A stretch of 44,859 bases of DNA from Secundilactobacillus silagei JCM 19001 (GTDB taxonomy: Bacteria; Bacillota; Bacilli; Lactobacillales; Lactobacillaceae). A program made the position numbers and the translations under genes. Every line of letters begins with the position of its first letter. Position 1 is the stretch's first letter. Of this stretch, positions 1 to 7,669 are shown one piece after another. The stretch is taken from positions 1-44,859 of the forward strand of contig NZ_BCMG01000016.1 in NCBI RefSeq assembly GCF_002217945.1, read 5' to 3'. Under the pieces are notes generated by a model, which was not told the origin of the DNA, did not search any database, and saw only the letters and a program-made list of their open reading frames with translations.

Positions 1-115
1 TTAAGAATTTCCGTTTGCGCGTCCTTGTTATGTTAAGGACAAAAACAAAACACCCAATCATCAAATAATGATTGAGTGCATTATGGTCGTTACCAACAAC
101 AGTTGACAGAGAACC
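1..115 (+). mobile_element. Right end of an ISL3-family insertion sequence (partial)
   Basis: These 115 bases recur exactly, inverted, at 44743-44857. The inner tip read outward (GGTTCTCTGTCAACTGTTGT) resembles the terminal inverted repeats of ISL3-family elements, which usually begin GGCTCTTTGTCAA. The end of a transposase frame lies inside, so this is the 3' side of an element whose body is to the left of the window. A hairpin inside the end (about 50-78) is followed on its minus-strand reading by a T-rich stretch, so transcription entering the element from the flank may be stopped. The family call rests on the tip and on the protein tail only. Confidence 0.65.
3..68 (+). CDS. ISL3-family transposase, C-terminal end (partial)
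   Basis: The frame enters from the left edge and stops at a TAA at 66-68. The visible tail begins KNFRLRVLVML and is 21 residues long. An N-F-x-x-F-R-x-R type ending is usual for ISL3 transposases. The inverted copy at the right edge shows one more codon upstream, a Phe, giving FKNFRLRV. The catalytic DDE residues lie outside the window, so activity cannot be judged. The call is inference from a short tail plus the adjoining terminal repeat. Confidence 0.5.
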   Translation, partial: KNFRLRVLVMLRTKTKHPIIK

Positions 116-134
116 GTTTTAACTAGATAAAAAT

Positions 135-182
135 AACGAGCTGACAGAAACTCCAAGTTGGGGTTTCTGTCAGCTCGTTTTT
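135..182 (+). terminator. Strong hairpin terminator next to the IS end
   Basis: A 20-bp stem (AACGAGCTGACAGAAACTCC with its near-perfect complement, one G-T pair) has a 5-base loop and is followed by a T-run on the plus strand. The minus-strand reading has a weaker T/A-rich tail. It could stop transcription coming out of the insertion sequence and act as a second terminator behind the cold-shock gene. Confidence 0.75.
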
Positions 183-196
183 AACATCTAGACAAT

Positions 197-230
197 AAAA
201 AAAGAACCCACCAAAAGGCGAGTTCTTTTA
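197..230 (-). terminator. Terminator of the cold-shock gene
   Basis: Read on the minus strand, AAAAGAAC..CC and GG..GTTCTTTT pair around a T-rich loop, and a run of seven T follows. It begins about 16 bases after the csp stop codon. Confidence 0.8.
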
Positions 231-245
231 AATTACTTAAACGAA

Positions 246-446
246 TTAAGCAACAGTAACGTTGGCTGCTTGTGGGCCGCGGTCGCCTTGTTCTACGTCT
301 AAGGTTACATGTTGACCTTCTTCAAGAGTCTTGTAACCTTCAGCATTGATTGCTGAGAAGTGAACGAAAACGTCTGAGCCGTTTTCCAAAGTGATAAAGC
401 CATAACCCTTGTCGCCGTTGAACCATTTAACAGTACCTTGTTCCAT
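246..446 (-). CDS. csp: Cold-shock protein, CspA/B family
   Basis: The protein has 66 residues and begins [18 protein letters not shown]. It is a single OB-fold cold-shock domain that binds single-stranded RNA and DNA and acts as an RNA chaperone. Both nucleic-acid-binding motifs are visible: RNP1 as KGYGFI and RNP2 as DVFVHF. The start at 446 is chosen because GGAGG lies ten bases upstream and because the family begins at MxxGTVKWF; a longer frame to 476 would add ten unrelated residues. The gene is monocistronic with its own terminator. About 300 bases without another convincing gene lie upstream, in keeping with the long 5' leaders of csp genes, but I could not place a promoter there. Confidence 0.95.
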   Translation of the reverse strand: MEQGTVKWFNGDKGYGFITLENGSDVFVHFSAINAEGYKTLEEGQHVTLDVEQGDRGPQAANVTVA

Positions 447-775
447 AAGAATGAAACCTCCGAGCGCATAGCGCAATAAATTTGTGTATCTGAAACTTTA
501 GAAATCGGGGAAGTCATTCTCACGAACGTCGTACCAAAATTTCGAAGTATTAAATACATTAGTTATAAGCTTACCAGCTATTGGTCGGAATAGCAAGGCC
601 TTCCACCCCGTAAATTGAAAACTCTTTTTAGTTGTGGTGCGTGGCCCCTACTCCCAAAGCAGTTTGACGTAATTAAATTTTATTTTCATGGACTACAACT
701 AAATCGGAAGCAGTAGCCGTATTTTCACCCGCAATTTTACCTGATATCAGATATTCTGCAAGGTTAGTCTCCCGT

Positions 776-1024
776 TTGGTACTGATTGACAATATGCCAC
801 TCAGTGTGCCATCGCCGCAAGCCGCGGTACGGGCAGTGAGTCGAGTAGCAGGATCGGCCACGATTGCTACGTTCGAAATTGCTGCAGCGGCTTTGCCAGA
901 TGGTGAGTATAATTTAATGACCTTACCAAAGAACTTTTTGAAACTATCCGAAACGGTCACTTATCTTAAGACGGCTGACAATCAAGTTCTTGATTTAGTG
1001 ACCTATTTAGAAAATACGTTATAA
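776..1024 (+). CDS. Small hypothetical ORF, possibly a gene remnant
   Basis: An 82-residue frame starts at TTG 776 (an in-frame ATG follows at 794) and ends KTADNQVLDLVTYLENTL. The frame stays open upstream to 677, and no ribosome-binding site is seen before either start. Codon choice matches neighbouring genes in the second half, and a strong terminator begins nine bases after the stop, so the 3' part looks like the end of a real gene that may have lost its beginning. A 95-codon frame on the opposite strand (673-960) is less convincing because it uses rare ATA codons and a GTG start without a ribosome-binding site. I do not recognise the protein. The interval 447-775 shows nothing else I can support. 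Confidence 0.3.
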   Translation: MVLIDNMPLSVPSPQAAVRAVSRVAGSATIATFEIAAAALPDGEYNLMTLPKNFLKLSETVTYLKTADNQVLDLVTYLENTL

Positions 1025-1032
1025 ACGTACGC

Positions 1033-1077
1033 AACAGGGCCATGCACTTCCGCTGGTAGAAGTGCATGGCCCTGTTT
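1033..1077. terminator. Bidirectional terminator between the small ORF and phoU
   Basis: AACAGGGCCATGCACTTC pairs with its complement across an 8-base loop, with T-rich tails on the plus strand (TGTTTA) and a shorter one on the minus strand. It closes the phosphate operon, 16 bases beyond the phoU stop. Confidence 0.8.
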
Positions 1078-1093
1078 ATGATTCCTTAGTTAC

Positions 1094-1771
1094 CTAGTTA
1101 TTAGGATGCAGCCGGCCTTGGTTTAATTCAACAATTTCGCCGGTTTGGTTATAAACCATTTCTTCAGCTAAATTAACGATCCGATCACCGATGCGTTCTA
1201 ATAATTTGGTGACCATCAGATAACTCGCGCCGGCTTCGGCTACAGCTGGATCGTCCTGAATGGCTGCCGTAATCGTACGCCGAATTTCGTCGAACTGAGC
1301 GTCTACTTCTTGGTCTTGTTCAGCGACGGTTTGGGCTTGTTCCATGTTGATAGCTTGCAAAGCCGTCAATGCTTCAGTCAGCATACCGCGAATTGTTTTA
1401 GTTAATGACGCAATCTTGGCTTCAACATCGTCGTTGCGCTGCAATCCCTTGACCCGAATCGTTTCCAAAGCAATGCCAGTGGCGTGGTCGCCAATTCGTT
1501 CTAGGTCCGAACTGGCTTTTAGGATGGTAATGACATTACGGAAGTCATCTGCTACCGGCTGTTGCAGGGTCATCAAAGTGAGTGCCTGTTTTTCCAGGTC
1601 AACTTCATTGGAGTTGATGGATTGGTCTTGCTGCACTAATGCTTGAGCAGCGGCCTTGTCGTGGTTAACGTAGGATTCAGTGGCCTGTTTGATCTGGTCG
1701 CTGACGGCGTTACCCATTTCAGTGAAGACATTATAGAGTTTTTTGAGTTCAGTGGTAAAAATATTATTCAT
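1094..1771 (-). CDS. phoU: Phosphate transport system regulator PhoU
   Basis: The protein has 225 residues, the normal PhoU length, and consists of two PhoU repeats. Each repeat carries the metal-binding type motif: DLERIGDHA in the first and LLERIGDRIVNLAE in the second. PhoU is cytoplasmic and couples the Pst transporter to the phosphate response, and it limits uptake when phosphate is plentiful. The gene is last in the pst operon, 15 bases after pstB, with AGGAG twelve bases before the ATG. Its usual partner, a PhoR-type kinase, is not in the window, which matters because the nearby regulator has a degenerate receiver. Confidence 0.96.
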   Translation of the reverse strand: MNNIFTTELKKLYNVFTEMGNAVSDQIKQATESYVNHDKAAAQALVQQDQSINSNEVDLEKQALTLMTLQQPVADDFRNVITILKASSDLERIGDHATGIALETIRVKGLQRNDDVEAKIASLTKTIRGMLTEALTALQAINMEQAQTVAEQDQEVDAQFDEIRRTITAAIQDDPAVAEAGASYLMVTKLLERIGDRIVNLAEEMVYNQTGEIVELNQGRLHPNN

Positions 1772-1786
1772 CTGTTTTGTCCACTC

Positions 1787-2542
1787 CTAACCAAATTTGC
1801 CGTTGAGATAATCACTGGTATCCTGCTTGGCAGGCTGAGTGAACATCTTGCTGGTAAGGTCGTATTCAACGAGGTTGCCATTTAACATAAAAGCGGTTCG
1901 ATCTGCAATTCGTGAGGCTTGCTGCAGATTGTGGGTGACAATAATAATGCAATAGTCTTTCTTTAGTGTAATGAGCGTTTCTTCAATTTGCGCGCTGGAA
2001 ATCGGGTCGAGGGCACTGGTGGGTTCATCCAGTAAAATGATGTCGGGCTGAACCGCTAATAAACGTGCGATGCAGATGCGTTGCTGCTGTCCACCGGAAA
2101 ATGACATGGCGCTTTTATTCAGATTGTCTTTGACTTCATCCCAGACGGCGGCTTGTTTTAACGCCCGTTCGACCTGCTCGTCCAGAAATTTACGCTCGTG
2201 ATGGCCGGCTAGTTTTAACCCGTAAGTGACGTTTTCATAGACTGAAAATGGGAAGGGGTTGGGCTGCTGGAACACCATGCCAATTTGTTTGCGTAATTCG
2301 ACTAAATTCGTTGTTGGGGCGTATAGATCCTGTCCATGAAATTGAAAGCTACCGGTGATTGTTGTGTTAGCAATGAGGTCGTTCATCCGGTTTAGACACC
2401 TTAAAAAAGTGGATTTACCGCAGCCTGACGGGCCAATTAGCGCGGTGATACTGTGATCATCAAAGTCGAGATTGATCCCGTGAAGAGCTTCTTTACTCCC
2501 ATAGGAGAGGTGAACGTTCTTAGTTTGAAGAATTGCAGGCAT
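1787..2542 (-). CDS. pstB: Phosphate ABC transporter ATP-binding protein PstB (second copy)
   Basis: The 251-residue ATPase of the high-affinity phosphate importer shows Walker [10 protein letters not shown], the Q-loop in FQQPNPFPF, the signature SGGQQQR, Walker [13 protein letters not shown] and the H-loop in IIVTHN. The start at 2542 is preceded by AAAGGAG with eight bases of spacing. A longer frame to 2641 would overlap the upstream pstB and adds residues foreign to the family. Two adjacent pstB genes are common in lactobacilli and streptococci. The copies differ enough that they are not a recent duplication. Confidence 0.96.
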   Translation of the reverse strand: MPAILQTKNVHLSYGSKEALHGINLDFDDHSITALIGPSGCGKSTFLRCLNRMNDLIANTTITGSFQFHGQDLYAPTTNLVELRKQIGMVFQQPNPFPFSVYENVTYGLKLAGHHERKFLDEQVERALKQAAVWDEVKDNLNKSAMSFSGGQQQRICIARLLAVQPDIILLDEPTSALDPISSAQIEETLITLKKDYCIIIVTHNLQQASRIADRTAFMLNGNLVEYDLTSKMFTQPAKQDTSDYLNGKFG

Positions 2543-2558
2543 CCTGTCAGCTCCTTTC

Positions 2559-3359
2559 TTAACCGAAGTTACCCGTAACGTAATCATGGGTAGCCTGAAT
2601 GGTAGGGGTTTGAAAAATAGTTTCCGTTTGATCGTATTCAATGACGTGACCCAGGTGAAAAAAGGCCGTGTAGGAACTCACTCGAGAAGCCTGCTGCATG
2701 TTGTGGGTCACGATAATGATGGTGTAGTTTTTAGCCAGTTCTTTAAGGGTCACTTCCAGCTTAGCTGTGGAAATGGGATCTAAGGCACTGGCGGGTTCGT
2801 CCAGTAATAGAATATCTGGTTTCATGGCGATTGAACGAGCAATACAAAGCCGTTGCTGCTGCCCACCAGATAGGGCCAAAGCGCTTTTGTTCAGGTCGTC
2901 TTTGACTTCATCCCACAATGCAGCTTCTTTTAAACTGGTTTCAACGCGCTGACGTAATTCTTGCCGATTCGTGATGCCGGCAGCTTTGAGTGCAAACGTG
3001 ATGTTTTCAGTAATCGATTTGGCGAAGGGGTTGGGTTTTTGAAAGACCATTCCAATGTGCTTGCGGACCTCATAAACGTTCACTTTAGGACTATTAATAT
3101 TCGTGTTGTGGTACATGATCTCACCATGAACAGTTGCAATCCGGTCATTCATCCGGTTTAACGAACGCAGGTAGGTTGACTTGCCGGAGCCAGAAGCACC
3201 AATCAGCGCGGTGATCTGGAAGCGCGGAAAGCTCAGGCTGGCATTAACCATAGAAGCCTGTTTGCTGTTACCGTAGTTGACCTGCAGTTGATTAGTGGAC
3301 AGTGCAATTTCTCCAGGTGGTGTGACGATATGATTTTTATTGAGATCATAAGCTTGCAT
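2559..3359 (-). CDS. pstB: Phosphate ABC transporter ATP-binding protein PstB (first copy)
   Basis: The protein has 266 residues with Walker [10 protein letters not shown], signature SGGQQQR, Walker [13 protein letters not shown] and H-loop IIVTHNMQQ. It carries about 25 extra N-terminal residues compared with the downstream copy. It energises the PstCA channel from the cytoplasmic side. It lies seven bases after pstA and 16 bases before the second pstB. Whether the two ATPases form a heterodimer or homodimers used under different conditions cannot be seen here. Confidence 0.96.
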   Translation of the reverse strand: MQAYDLNKNHIVTPPGEIALSTNQLQVNYGNSKQASMVNASLSFPRFQITALIGASGSGKSTYLRSLNRMNDRIATVHGEIMYHNTNINSPKVNVYEVRKHIGMVFQKPNPFAKSITENITFALKAAGITNRQELRQRVETSLKEAALWDEVKDDLNKSALALSGGQQQRLCIARSIAMKPDILLLDEPASALDPISTAKLEVTLKELAKNYTIIIVTHNMQQASRVSSYTAFFHLGHVIEYDQTETIFQTPTIQATHDYVTGNFG

Positions 3360-3366
3360 GGGCGCC

Positions 3367-4254
3367 TCACTTTCCTCCGGTCATTTTCTTATACATCCGG
3401 TTACCAATTGCGCGGGCACCGAAGTTAAACAGCAGGATGATGATAATTAAAACGGCGGATGACCCGGCTGAAATACTGACAGCATCGGGGGTGACCCCTT
3501 CTGTATTCACTTTCCAAATATGGACGGCTAGGGTTTCGGCCGGTCGCATGGGGTTCAGAAAACTGCTGCTGGCGGTGGGGTTCCAATTCGTATAATCCAA
3601 TATCGGCGCGCTTTGCCCCGCCGTATAGATCAAAGCAGCGGCTTCGCCAAAGATTCGACCGGCACTTAAAATAATGCCAGTCAGGATTCCCGGTAGAGCC
3701 ATTGGTAGGAGGATTCCACGAATCGTTCGCCAGTTGGAGAGCCCCAGTGCGATGCCGGCTTCACGTTGACTATTAGGGACGGCGTGCAGGGAACCTTCGA
3801 TACTCCGAATTAAGAGCGGCAGGTTGAAAAAGGTCAGCGCAATCGCACCGGACAGGATGGAAAAGCCTAAGTGAAATTCAATCACGAACAGCAGGTAGCC
3901 AAATAAACCGACGACGACTGAAGGCAGTGAGCTCAGTACTTCAATCGCAGTTCGAATCAGACTGGTAAACCAGTTATCGCCGGCATATTCCGATAGATAA
4001 ATCGCGGAACCCAGCGCCAGTGGAAACGAAATGATCAGCGTTAAAACTAGTAGATAAAGTGAATTGAAGAGTTGGTCACGAATACCACCGCCAGCGCTGA
4101 AAGAACTGGCTGGTGACGTTAGAAAATGCCAACTAATGTGGGGCAGACCACTGATAATAATGTCGCCCAATAAAAACAGTAAGATCAAGACCACGATTAA
4201 AACCAGAAATTGAATGAACCGAGTAGCAAGTCGGTCGGTTTGGTTGGGAGTCAT
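3367..4254 (-). CDS. pstA: Phosphate ABC transporter permease PstA
   Basis: The protein has 295 residues with about six hydrophobic segments and the EAA-type cytoplasmic loop near EAGIALGLSNWRTIRGILLPMALPGILTG, which docks the ATPase. It pairs with PstC to form the membrane channel. Its ATG overlaps the pstC stop in ATGA, so translation is probably coupled. The order in the operon is the standard one. Confidence 0.95.
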   Translation of the reverse strand: MTPNQTDRLATRFIQFLVLIVVLILLFLLGDIIISGLPHISWHFLTSPASSFSAGGGIRDQLFNSLYLLVLTLIISFPLALGSAIYLSEYAGDNWFTSLIRTAIEVLSSLPSVVVGLFGYLLFVIEFHLGFSILSGAIALTFFNLPLLIRSIEGSLHAVPNSQREAGIALGLSNWRTIRGILLPMALPGILTGIILSAGRIFGEAAALIYTAGQSAPILDYTNWNPTASSSFLNPMRPAETLAVHIWKVNTEGVTPDAVSISAGSSAVLIIIILLFNFGARAIGNRMYKKMTGGK

Positions 4255-5174
4255 GATTTAATTTCGCCTCGCTTTCCGATGTAGCGAACTAGTAGATTAA
4301 ACACTAAGGACATTAATAACAAGATCAAAGCTAGTGACCACAGCGCGTTATTGGGTAAGGTGCCCATAATGGTATTCCCAATATTAGTTGTAAGTTGGCT
4401 AGTTAACGTAGAAGTTGGGGTGATCAGGTTACGCGGCATCAAAACGGCGTTACCAATCACCATTTGAACGGCTAAGGCTTCACCGAAGGCCCGAGCCATA
4501 CCGAAAATAACGGCGGTGAGTAACCGGGGCATAGCGGCCCGGAGCAGCACCTTATAAATGGTTTGAAACCGGGTGGCACCTAACGCCAGGGAAGCAGATC
4601 GAAAATAGGCGGGAACCGCTCGCAGTGCGTCAACGGCTAGTGAAGTAATCGTGGGCAACACCATGACGAATAACACGATGGTTCCGGCTAAAATACCGGC
4701 ACCGGTGCCACCGAAGAGGTTACGGATGACGGGTACGACCACGGTTAGACCGATAAAACCATAAACTACAGAAGGAATCCCGACTAGTAGTTCAATGACC
4801 GGCTGGAGAAATTTCGTGCCACTCTTAGGGGCAATATCCGTCATGAATAAAGCGACTGCAATGGCAAAAGGGGTAGCAACTAAGGCGGATAGAATCGTGA
4901 CACTAAAAGAAGTTACGATCATGGGCAGTGCGCCGACTTGCGGCTTCCCCTGAGCGTTTAATGAACCGGGATTCCAGTCTTTACCAGTTAAAAATTGCCA
5001 TAAATTCACGTGATCAGTTAAAAACGTTGCCAAACCACGTGAGGTAATAAAATACAGGATGCTGATCACCAAGATGATAATGGCCGCAATGCAGGAATAA
5101 CTAATGATCCGGCCGACAATGTCTTCGTGAGATGCCTTGGACGGCGATGCTAATTTTTTTTGAATATCATCCAT
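4251..5174 (-). CDS. pstC: Phosphate ABC transporter permease PstC
   Basis: The protein has 307 residues with a cytoplasmic N-terminus, a first membrane segment around residues 25-45, and five further segments. The EAA-like loop reads SLALGATRFQTIYKVLLRAAMPRLLTA. GGAGG lies before the ATG at 5174. It begins 171 bases after pstS, a gap holding two stem-loops, and overlaps pstA by four bases. Confidence 0.95.
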   Translation of the reverse strand: MDDIQKKLASPSKASHEDIVGRIISYSCIAAIIILVISILYFITSRGLATFLTDHVNLWQFLTGKDWNPGSLNAQGKPQVGALPMIVTSFSVTILSALVATPFAIAVALFMTDIAPKSGTKFLQPVIELLVGIPSVVYGFIGLTVVVPVIRNLFGGTGAGILAGTIVLFVMVLPTITSLAVDALRAVPAYFRSASLALGATRFQTIYKVLLRAAMPRLLTAVIFGMARAFGEALAVQMVIGNAVLMPRNLITPTSTLTSQLTTNIGNTIMGTLPNNALWSLALILLLMSLVFNLLVRYIGKRGEIKS

Positions 5175-5213
5175 AAAAATCCTCCCATAAAATTAAATGA
5201 TTATGGCTTAACG

Positions 5214-5241
5214 CCAGCAAAAATGATGGTGTTTTTGCTGG
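5214..5241 (-). other. Perfect inverted repeat in the pstS-pstC gap
   Basis: CCAGCAAAAA pairs exactly with TTTTTGCTGG across an eight-base loop. No T-tract follows on the minus strand, so it is not a plain terminator. It may help set different transcript levels for pstS and the downstream genes. Confidence 0.5.
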
Positions 5242-5256
5242 TACTTCGATAGATAA

Positions 5257-5297
5257 GCGGAAAATCAAGGATCGCTAGTGATCGCTTGATTTTCCGC
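5257..5297 (-). other. Large stem-loop directly after pstS
   Basis: GCGGAAAATCAAG pairs perfectly with its complement, and an inner GCGATC/GATCGC extension leaves a four-base loop, giving about 19 bp. It lies some 50 bases after the pstS stop. The minus-strand tail is not T-rich, so a role in partial termination or in protecting the pstS message from 3' decay is more likely than full termination. Abundant binding protein relative to membrane parts is the usual need in such operons. Confidence 0.6.
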
Positions 5298-5345
5298 CTA
5301 TTTATTGGGGTAATGGGGTTACTTTTGATTTAGGGTTAACTTTAA

Positions 5346-6248
5346 TTATTTAGCAACAACGTTTTTAGCGTTCTTAGTGACTTTCATGTCATGAATACTG
5401 ATGTAGCCAAGCTTGTTGACCAAACTGCCTTGAACTTTACCGGAGTTCATGTATTTTAAGAAACCCTGCGTTGCCTTGTTAGGTTGTCCCTTGGTATACA
5501 TATGTTCATATGACCAGATCGTCCACTTGTTGTCGGTTACGTTAGCATCGGTTGGTTTGACGTTGTTGATTGAAAGGGCGTTAACCTTGTCATTGACGTA
5601 AGAAAAGGCGAGGTAGCTGATGGCACCGGGCGTTGTTGAAACTAATTTTTGAACGGTACCATTGGAATCTTGTTCCTGAGAAGTAACGGCTTTTTTGCCT
5701 TCTAGAACGGCTGACTCAAAAGTTGCTCGGGTACCAGAACCTTGGGCCCGGTTGATAACGGAAATCTTTTGGTCCTTACCGCCAACTTGTTGCCAGTTAG
5801 TGATCTTACCAGTGAAGATATCGCGTAATTGTGCCATTGAGACGTTCTTGACACCCGTTTTGGGGTTCACTACCGGGGTCATACCGACTACGGCAACCTT
5901 ATGGTCAACGAGTTGTTTTGCTTTAATACCGGATGACTGTTCTGCAAAAATATCAGAGTTTCCAATTTGAACGGCCCCTTGCTGAACTTGGCTCAGCCCA
6001 GTACCTGAACCGCCACCTTGCACGGTCAGATTCACGTTCTTATTCGTTGCTTGATAGTCCTGAGCAGCCTGTTCAACCAGTGGCTGAAGGGCGGTTGACC
6101 CGACGGCAGTGATCTTAGTGACCTTGGCTGCTTTGGTATCGCTTGAGTCACTGGACTTCTTGCTTGATGAATTTGAACTGCAGCCCCCTAAAAGTAAGCC
6201 AGCAAGACTAAATGCAACTAGAGTGGAAATTAATGTTTTCTTGTGCAT
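5346..6248 (-). CDS. pstS: Phosphate-binding lipoprotein PstS
   Basis: The 300-residue extracytoplasmic phosphate receptor has a lipoprotein signal peptide ending LLLGGCSS, with lipidated Cys23, followed by a Ser-rich linker. Phosphate-binding motifs are visible as VGSTALQPL, GGGSGTGLSQ and NRAQGSGTRATFE. The start at 6248 (MHKKTL) is preferred over the ATG two codons upstream because the AAAGGGG site is nine bases from the former and only about three from the latter. It is first in the operon, behind the Pho-box array. Confidence 0.96.
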   Translation of the reverse strand: MHKKTLISTLVAFSLAGLLLGGCSSNSSSKKSSDSSDTKAAKVTKITAVGSTALQPLVEQAAQDYQATNKNVNLTVQGGGSGTGLSQVQQGAVQIGNSDIFAEQSSGIKAKQLVDHKVAVVGMTPVVNPKTGVKNVSMAQLRDIFTGKITNWQQVGGKDQKISVINRAQGSGTRATFESAVLEGKKAVTSQEQDSNGTVQKLVSTTPGAISYLAFSYVNDKVNALSINNVKPTDANVTDNKWTIWSYEHMYTKGQPNKATQGFLKYMNSGKVQGSLVNKLGYISIHDMKVTKNAKNVVAK

Positions 6249-6322
6249 GAGCATATTCCCCTTTGAAAGTATTATGTCCTAGAAATGGTCGATAGAAACG
6301 TGCGATTCCTAAGTACAAAATC

Positions 6323-6377
6323 AGTATAGAACGCCTACGTAAAGGTAATGTATAGGTCGTGTAAAGATTATGTAAAA
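6323..6377 (-). promoter_or_regulatory. pstS promoter with a four-repeat Pho box
   Basis: Read on the minus strand, four copies TTTTACA, CTTTACA, CTATACA and CTTTACG stand exactly 11 bases apart (starts at 6377, 6366, 6355 and 6344). They match the TTxACA direct repeats bound by PhoP-type regulators in Gram-positive bacteria. A TATACT -10 box follows at 6328-6323 and no good -35 box is present, so the promoter should need an activator. The divergent regulator gene begins 68 bases away, so the same site may control it. Confidence 0.85.
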
Positions 6378-6444
6378 TGGGTTTTGCTGGACGGAGAAAC
6401 GTGGGATAACTATTGTAACAACCGAAATGAAAAGAGGAAGCCTC

Positions 6445-7158
6445 ATGGAAAGAAGTATTTTACTGATTAGTGATAACGCTAATCTCTTAAAGCGACTGAA
6501 GCAGATCATGACCGATTGGCAAGTCATCAGCAGTTCGACTTATTTACCAGACTTCTTATTAAACCGTGACAATCAAACCTTAATTATCATTGATTTGGAT
6601 CATTTTTTGGCTTTAGGTCACAGAGTTGAAACACTGGTCCTCATGCGGCAGCAGTTTCGTGGCCCCATGCTGGCCATTCACCACAAACGATTGGGGGCCG
6701 CGATGCTCTATGACGTGTTTGAACGGTTTCACTTTGATGAACTATTATCGGTCGAAATGGCTAACCGCGAACTGCATGCCCGAATTCAGCAGAAAATTTG
6801 GCGCTATTATCAGCCCCAAGAAGAAAGTCGTGAAGTCTTAAATACCGGTCAGCTGAAAGTTGATTTTCAGCACTACCGGGTGACGGTCAATGGTAAACGG
6901 CTCACGATGGGGCCCGTTGACTTTCGGATGCTGGTCTTTTTTATGCAACACGAAAATATCGTTTTGACCCGTGCTCAGATTGCTGAAGGGGTTTGGCGCA
7001 ACGGGCGGGATTCGACCATGCGGGCAATCGATTCGCACATCAGTAAGTTACGTAAATTAATTGAGGTTGATTCCAAGAACCCGCAGTGTTTAAAGACGGT
7101 GCGCGGGTTTGGCTACATCTTTAAAAACCTGGCTGAAGGGGACATCAGTATTGAGTAA
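6445..7158 (+). CDS. OmpR/PhoB-family response regulator with a degenerate receiver
   Basis: The protein has 237 residues. Residues 1-115 form a receiver-like domain and residues 135-232 a winged-helix DNA-binding domain (GPVDFRMLVFF, LTRAQIAEGVW, RAIDSHISKLRKLI, VRGFGYIF). The receiver is unusual: the acidic pair at the N-terminus is reduced to SDN, the phosphoacceptor region reads IIIDLDHF (Asp50 or Asp52), and the conserved Thr and Lys (normally in a KPF motif) are not evident, with SVEM at the Lys position. The start at 6445 follows GAGGA. It is divergent from pstS across the Pho box, so it is the obvious candidate to bind it. No histidine kinase is beside it. Confidence 0.88.
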   Translation: MERSILLISDNANLLKRLKQIMTDWQVISSSTYLPDFLLNRDNQTLIIIDLDHFLALGHRVETLVLMRQQFRGPMLAIHHKRLGAAMLYDVFERFHFDELLSVEMANRELHARIQQKIWRYYQPQEESREVLNTGQLKVDFQHYRVTVNGKRLTMGPVDFRMLVFFMQHENIVLTRAQIAEGVWRNGRDSTMRAIDSHISKLRKLIEVDSKNPQCLKTVRGFGYIFKNLAEGDISIE

Positions 7159-7159
7159 C

Positions 7160-7168
7160 TGCTATAAT
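7160..7168 (+). promoter_or_regulatory. Extended -10 promoter ahead of the Nudix gene
   Basis: TGCTATAAT begins two bases after the regulator stop codon. It is a perfect extended -10 element, and the region 17 bases upstream (GGACAT) is a poor -35. It suggests that the Nudix/peptidase pair is transcribed apart from the phosphate regulator. Confidence 0.55.
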
Positions 7169-7201
7169 GAAGCTGAATTTTGATGTTGAAAGGATGGTTT
7201 T

Positions 7202-7669
7202 ATGGCAGACTATATTCATGAAATGCGCGCGTTAGTGGGACATCGGCCCATGATCTTAAACACCGCTGCTGGTGCGTTATTAGATGATCAGCACCGCTTA
7301 TTGCTGCAAGAACGGGCAGATACTGGTGGCTGGAGCTTTCCAGGCGGCTACATGGAATTTGGTGCCAGCTTTGCTGAAACCTGTCAGCGTGAGTACCTTG
7401 AAGACGCCGGGATTAAAGTCGAGCCCGTTAAGCTGATCAAGTTTTTCGACAAGGACTTCTACACGTATCCTAACGGTGACCAGACACAGCTGATCACAGC
7501 ACTGTACTTAGTTCGTCAGGTCGGCGGGAAACCCCTAGATCACGTCACTAATGAAACTAAACGAGTTAAATACTTTGATCTGGATAAGGTACCAACGTTG
7601 TTTAATGGACAATCTAACAAAATGGTTCAAGCCGTTATCAATGAGGTGAATTCATGGCAGACCGATTAG
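7202..7669 (+). CDS. Nudix hydrolase
   Basis: The protein has 155 residues. The Nudix box spans about residues 49-71: GGYMEFGASF followed by REYLEDAG, matching GX5EX7REUXEEXGU with Ala in place of the frequent Glu after the second Gly and Asp for the second Glu of the EE pair. Such enzymes hydrolyse nucleoside diphosphates linked to other groups. The substrate cannot be inferred; the fold resembles ADP-ribose pyrophosphatase or MutT types. AAAGGA precedes the ATG. Its last 16 bases overlap the next gene in another frame, so the two are likely translated together. Confidence 0.88.
   Translation: MADYIHEMRALVGHRPMILNTAAGALLDDQHRLLLQERADTGGWSFPGGYMEFGASFAETCQREYLEDAGIKVEPVKLIKFFDKDFYTYPNGDQTQLITALYLVRQVGGKPLDHVTNETKRVKYFDLDKVPTLFNGQSNKMVQAVINEVNSWQTD

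Noticed and set aside
673-960. 95-codon frame on the minus strand opposite the small ORF
   Set aside because: It starts at a GTG without a ribosome-binding site, uses several rare ATA codons and has no terminator of its own, while the plus-strand frame ends just before one.
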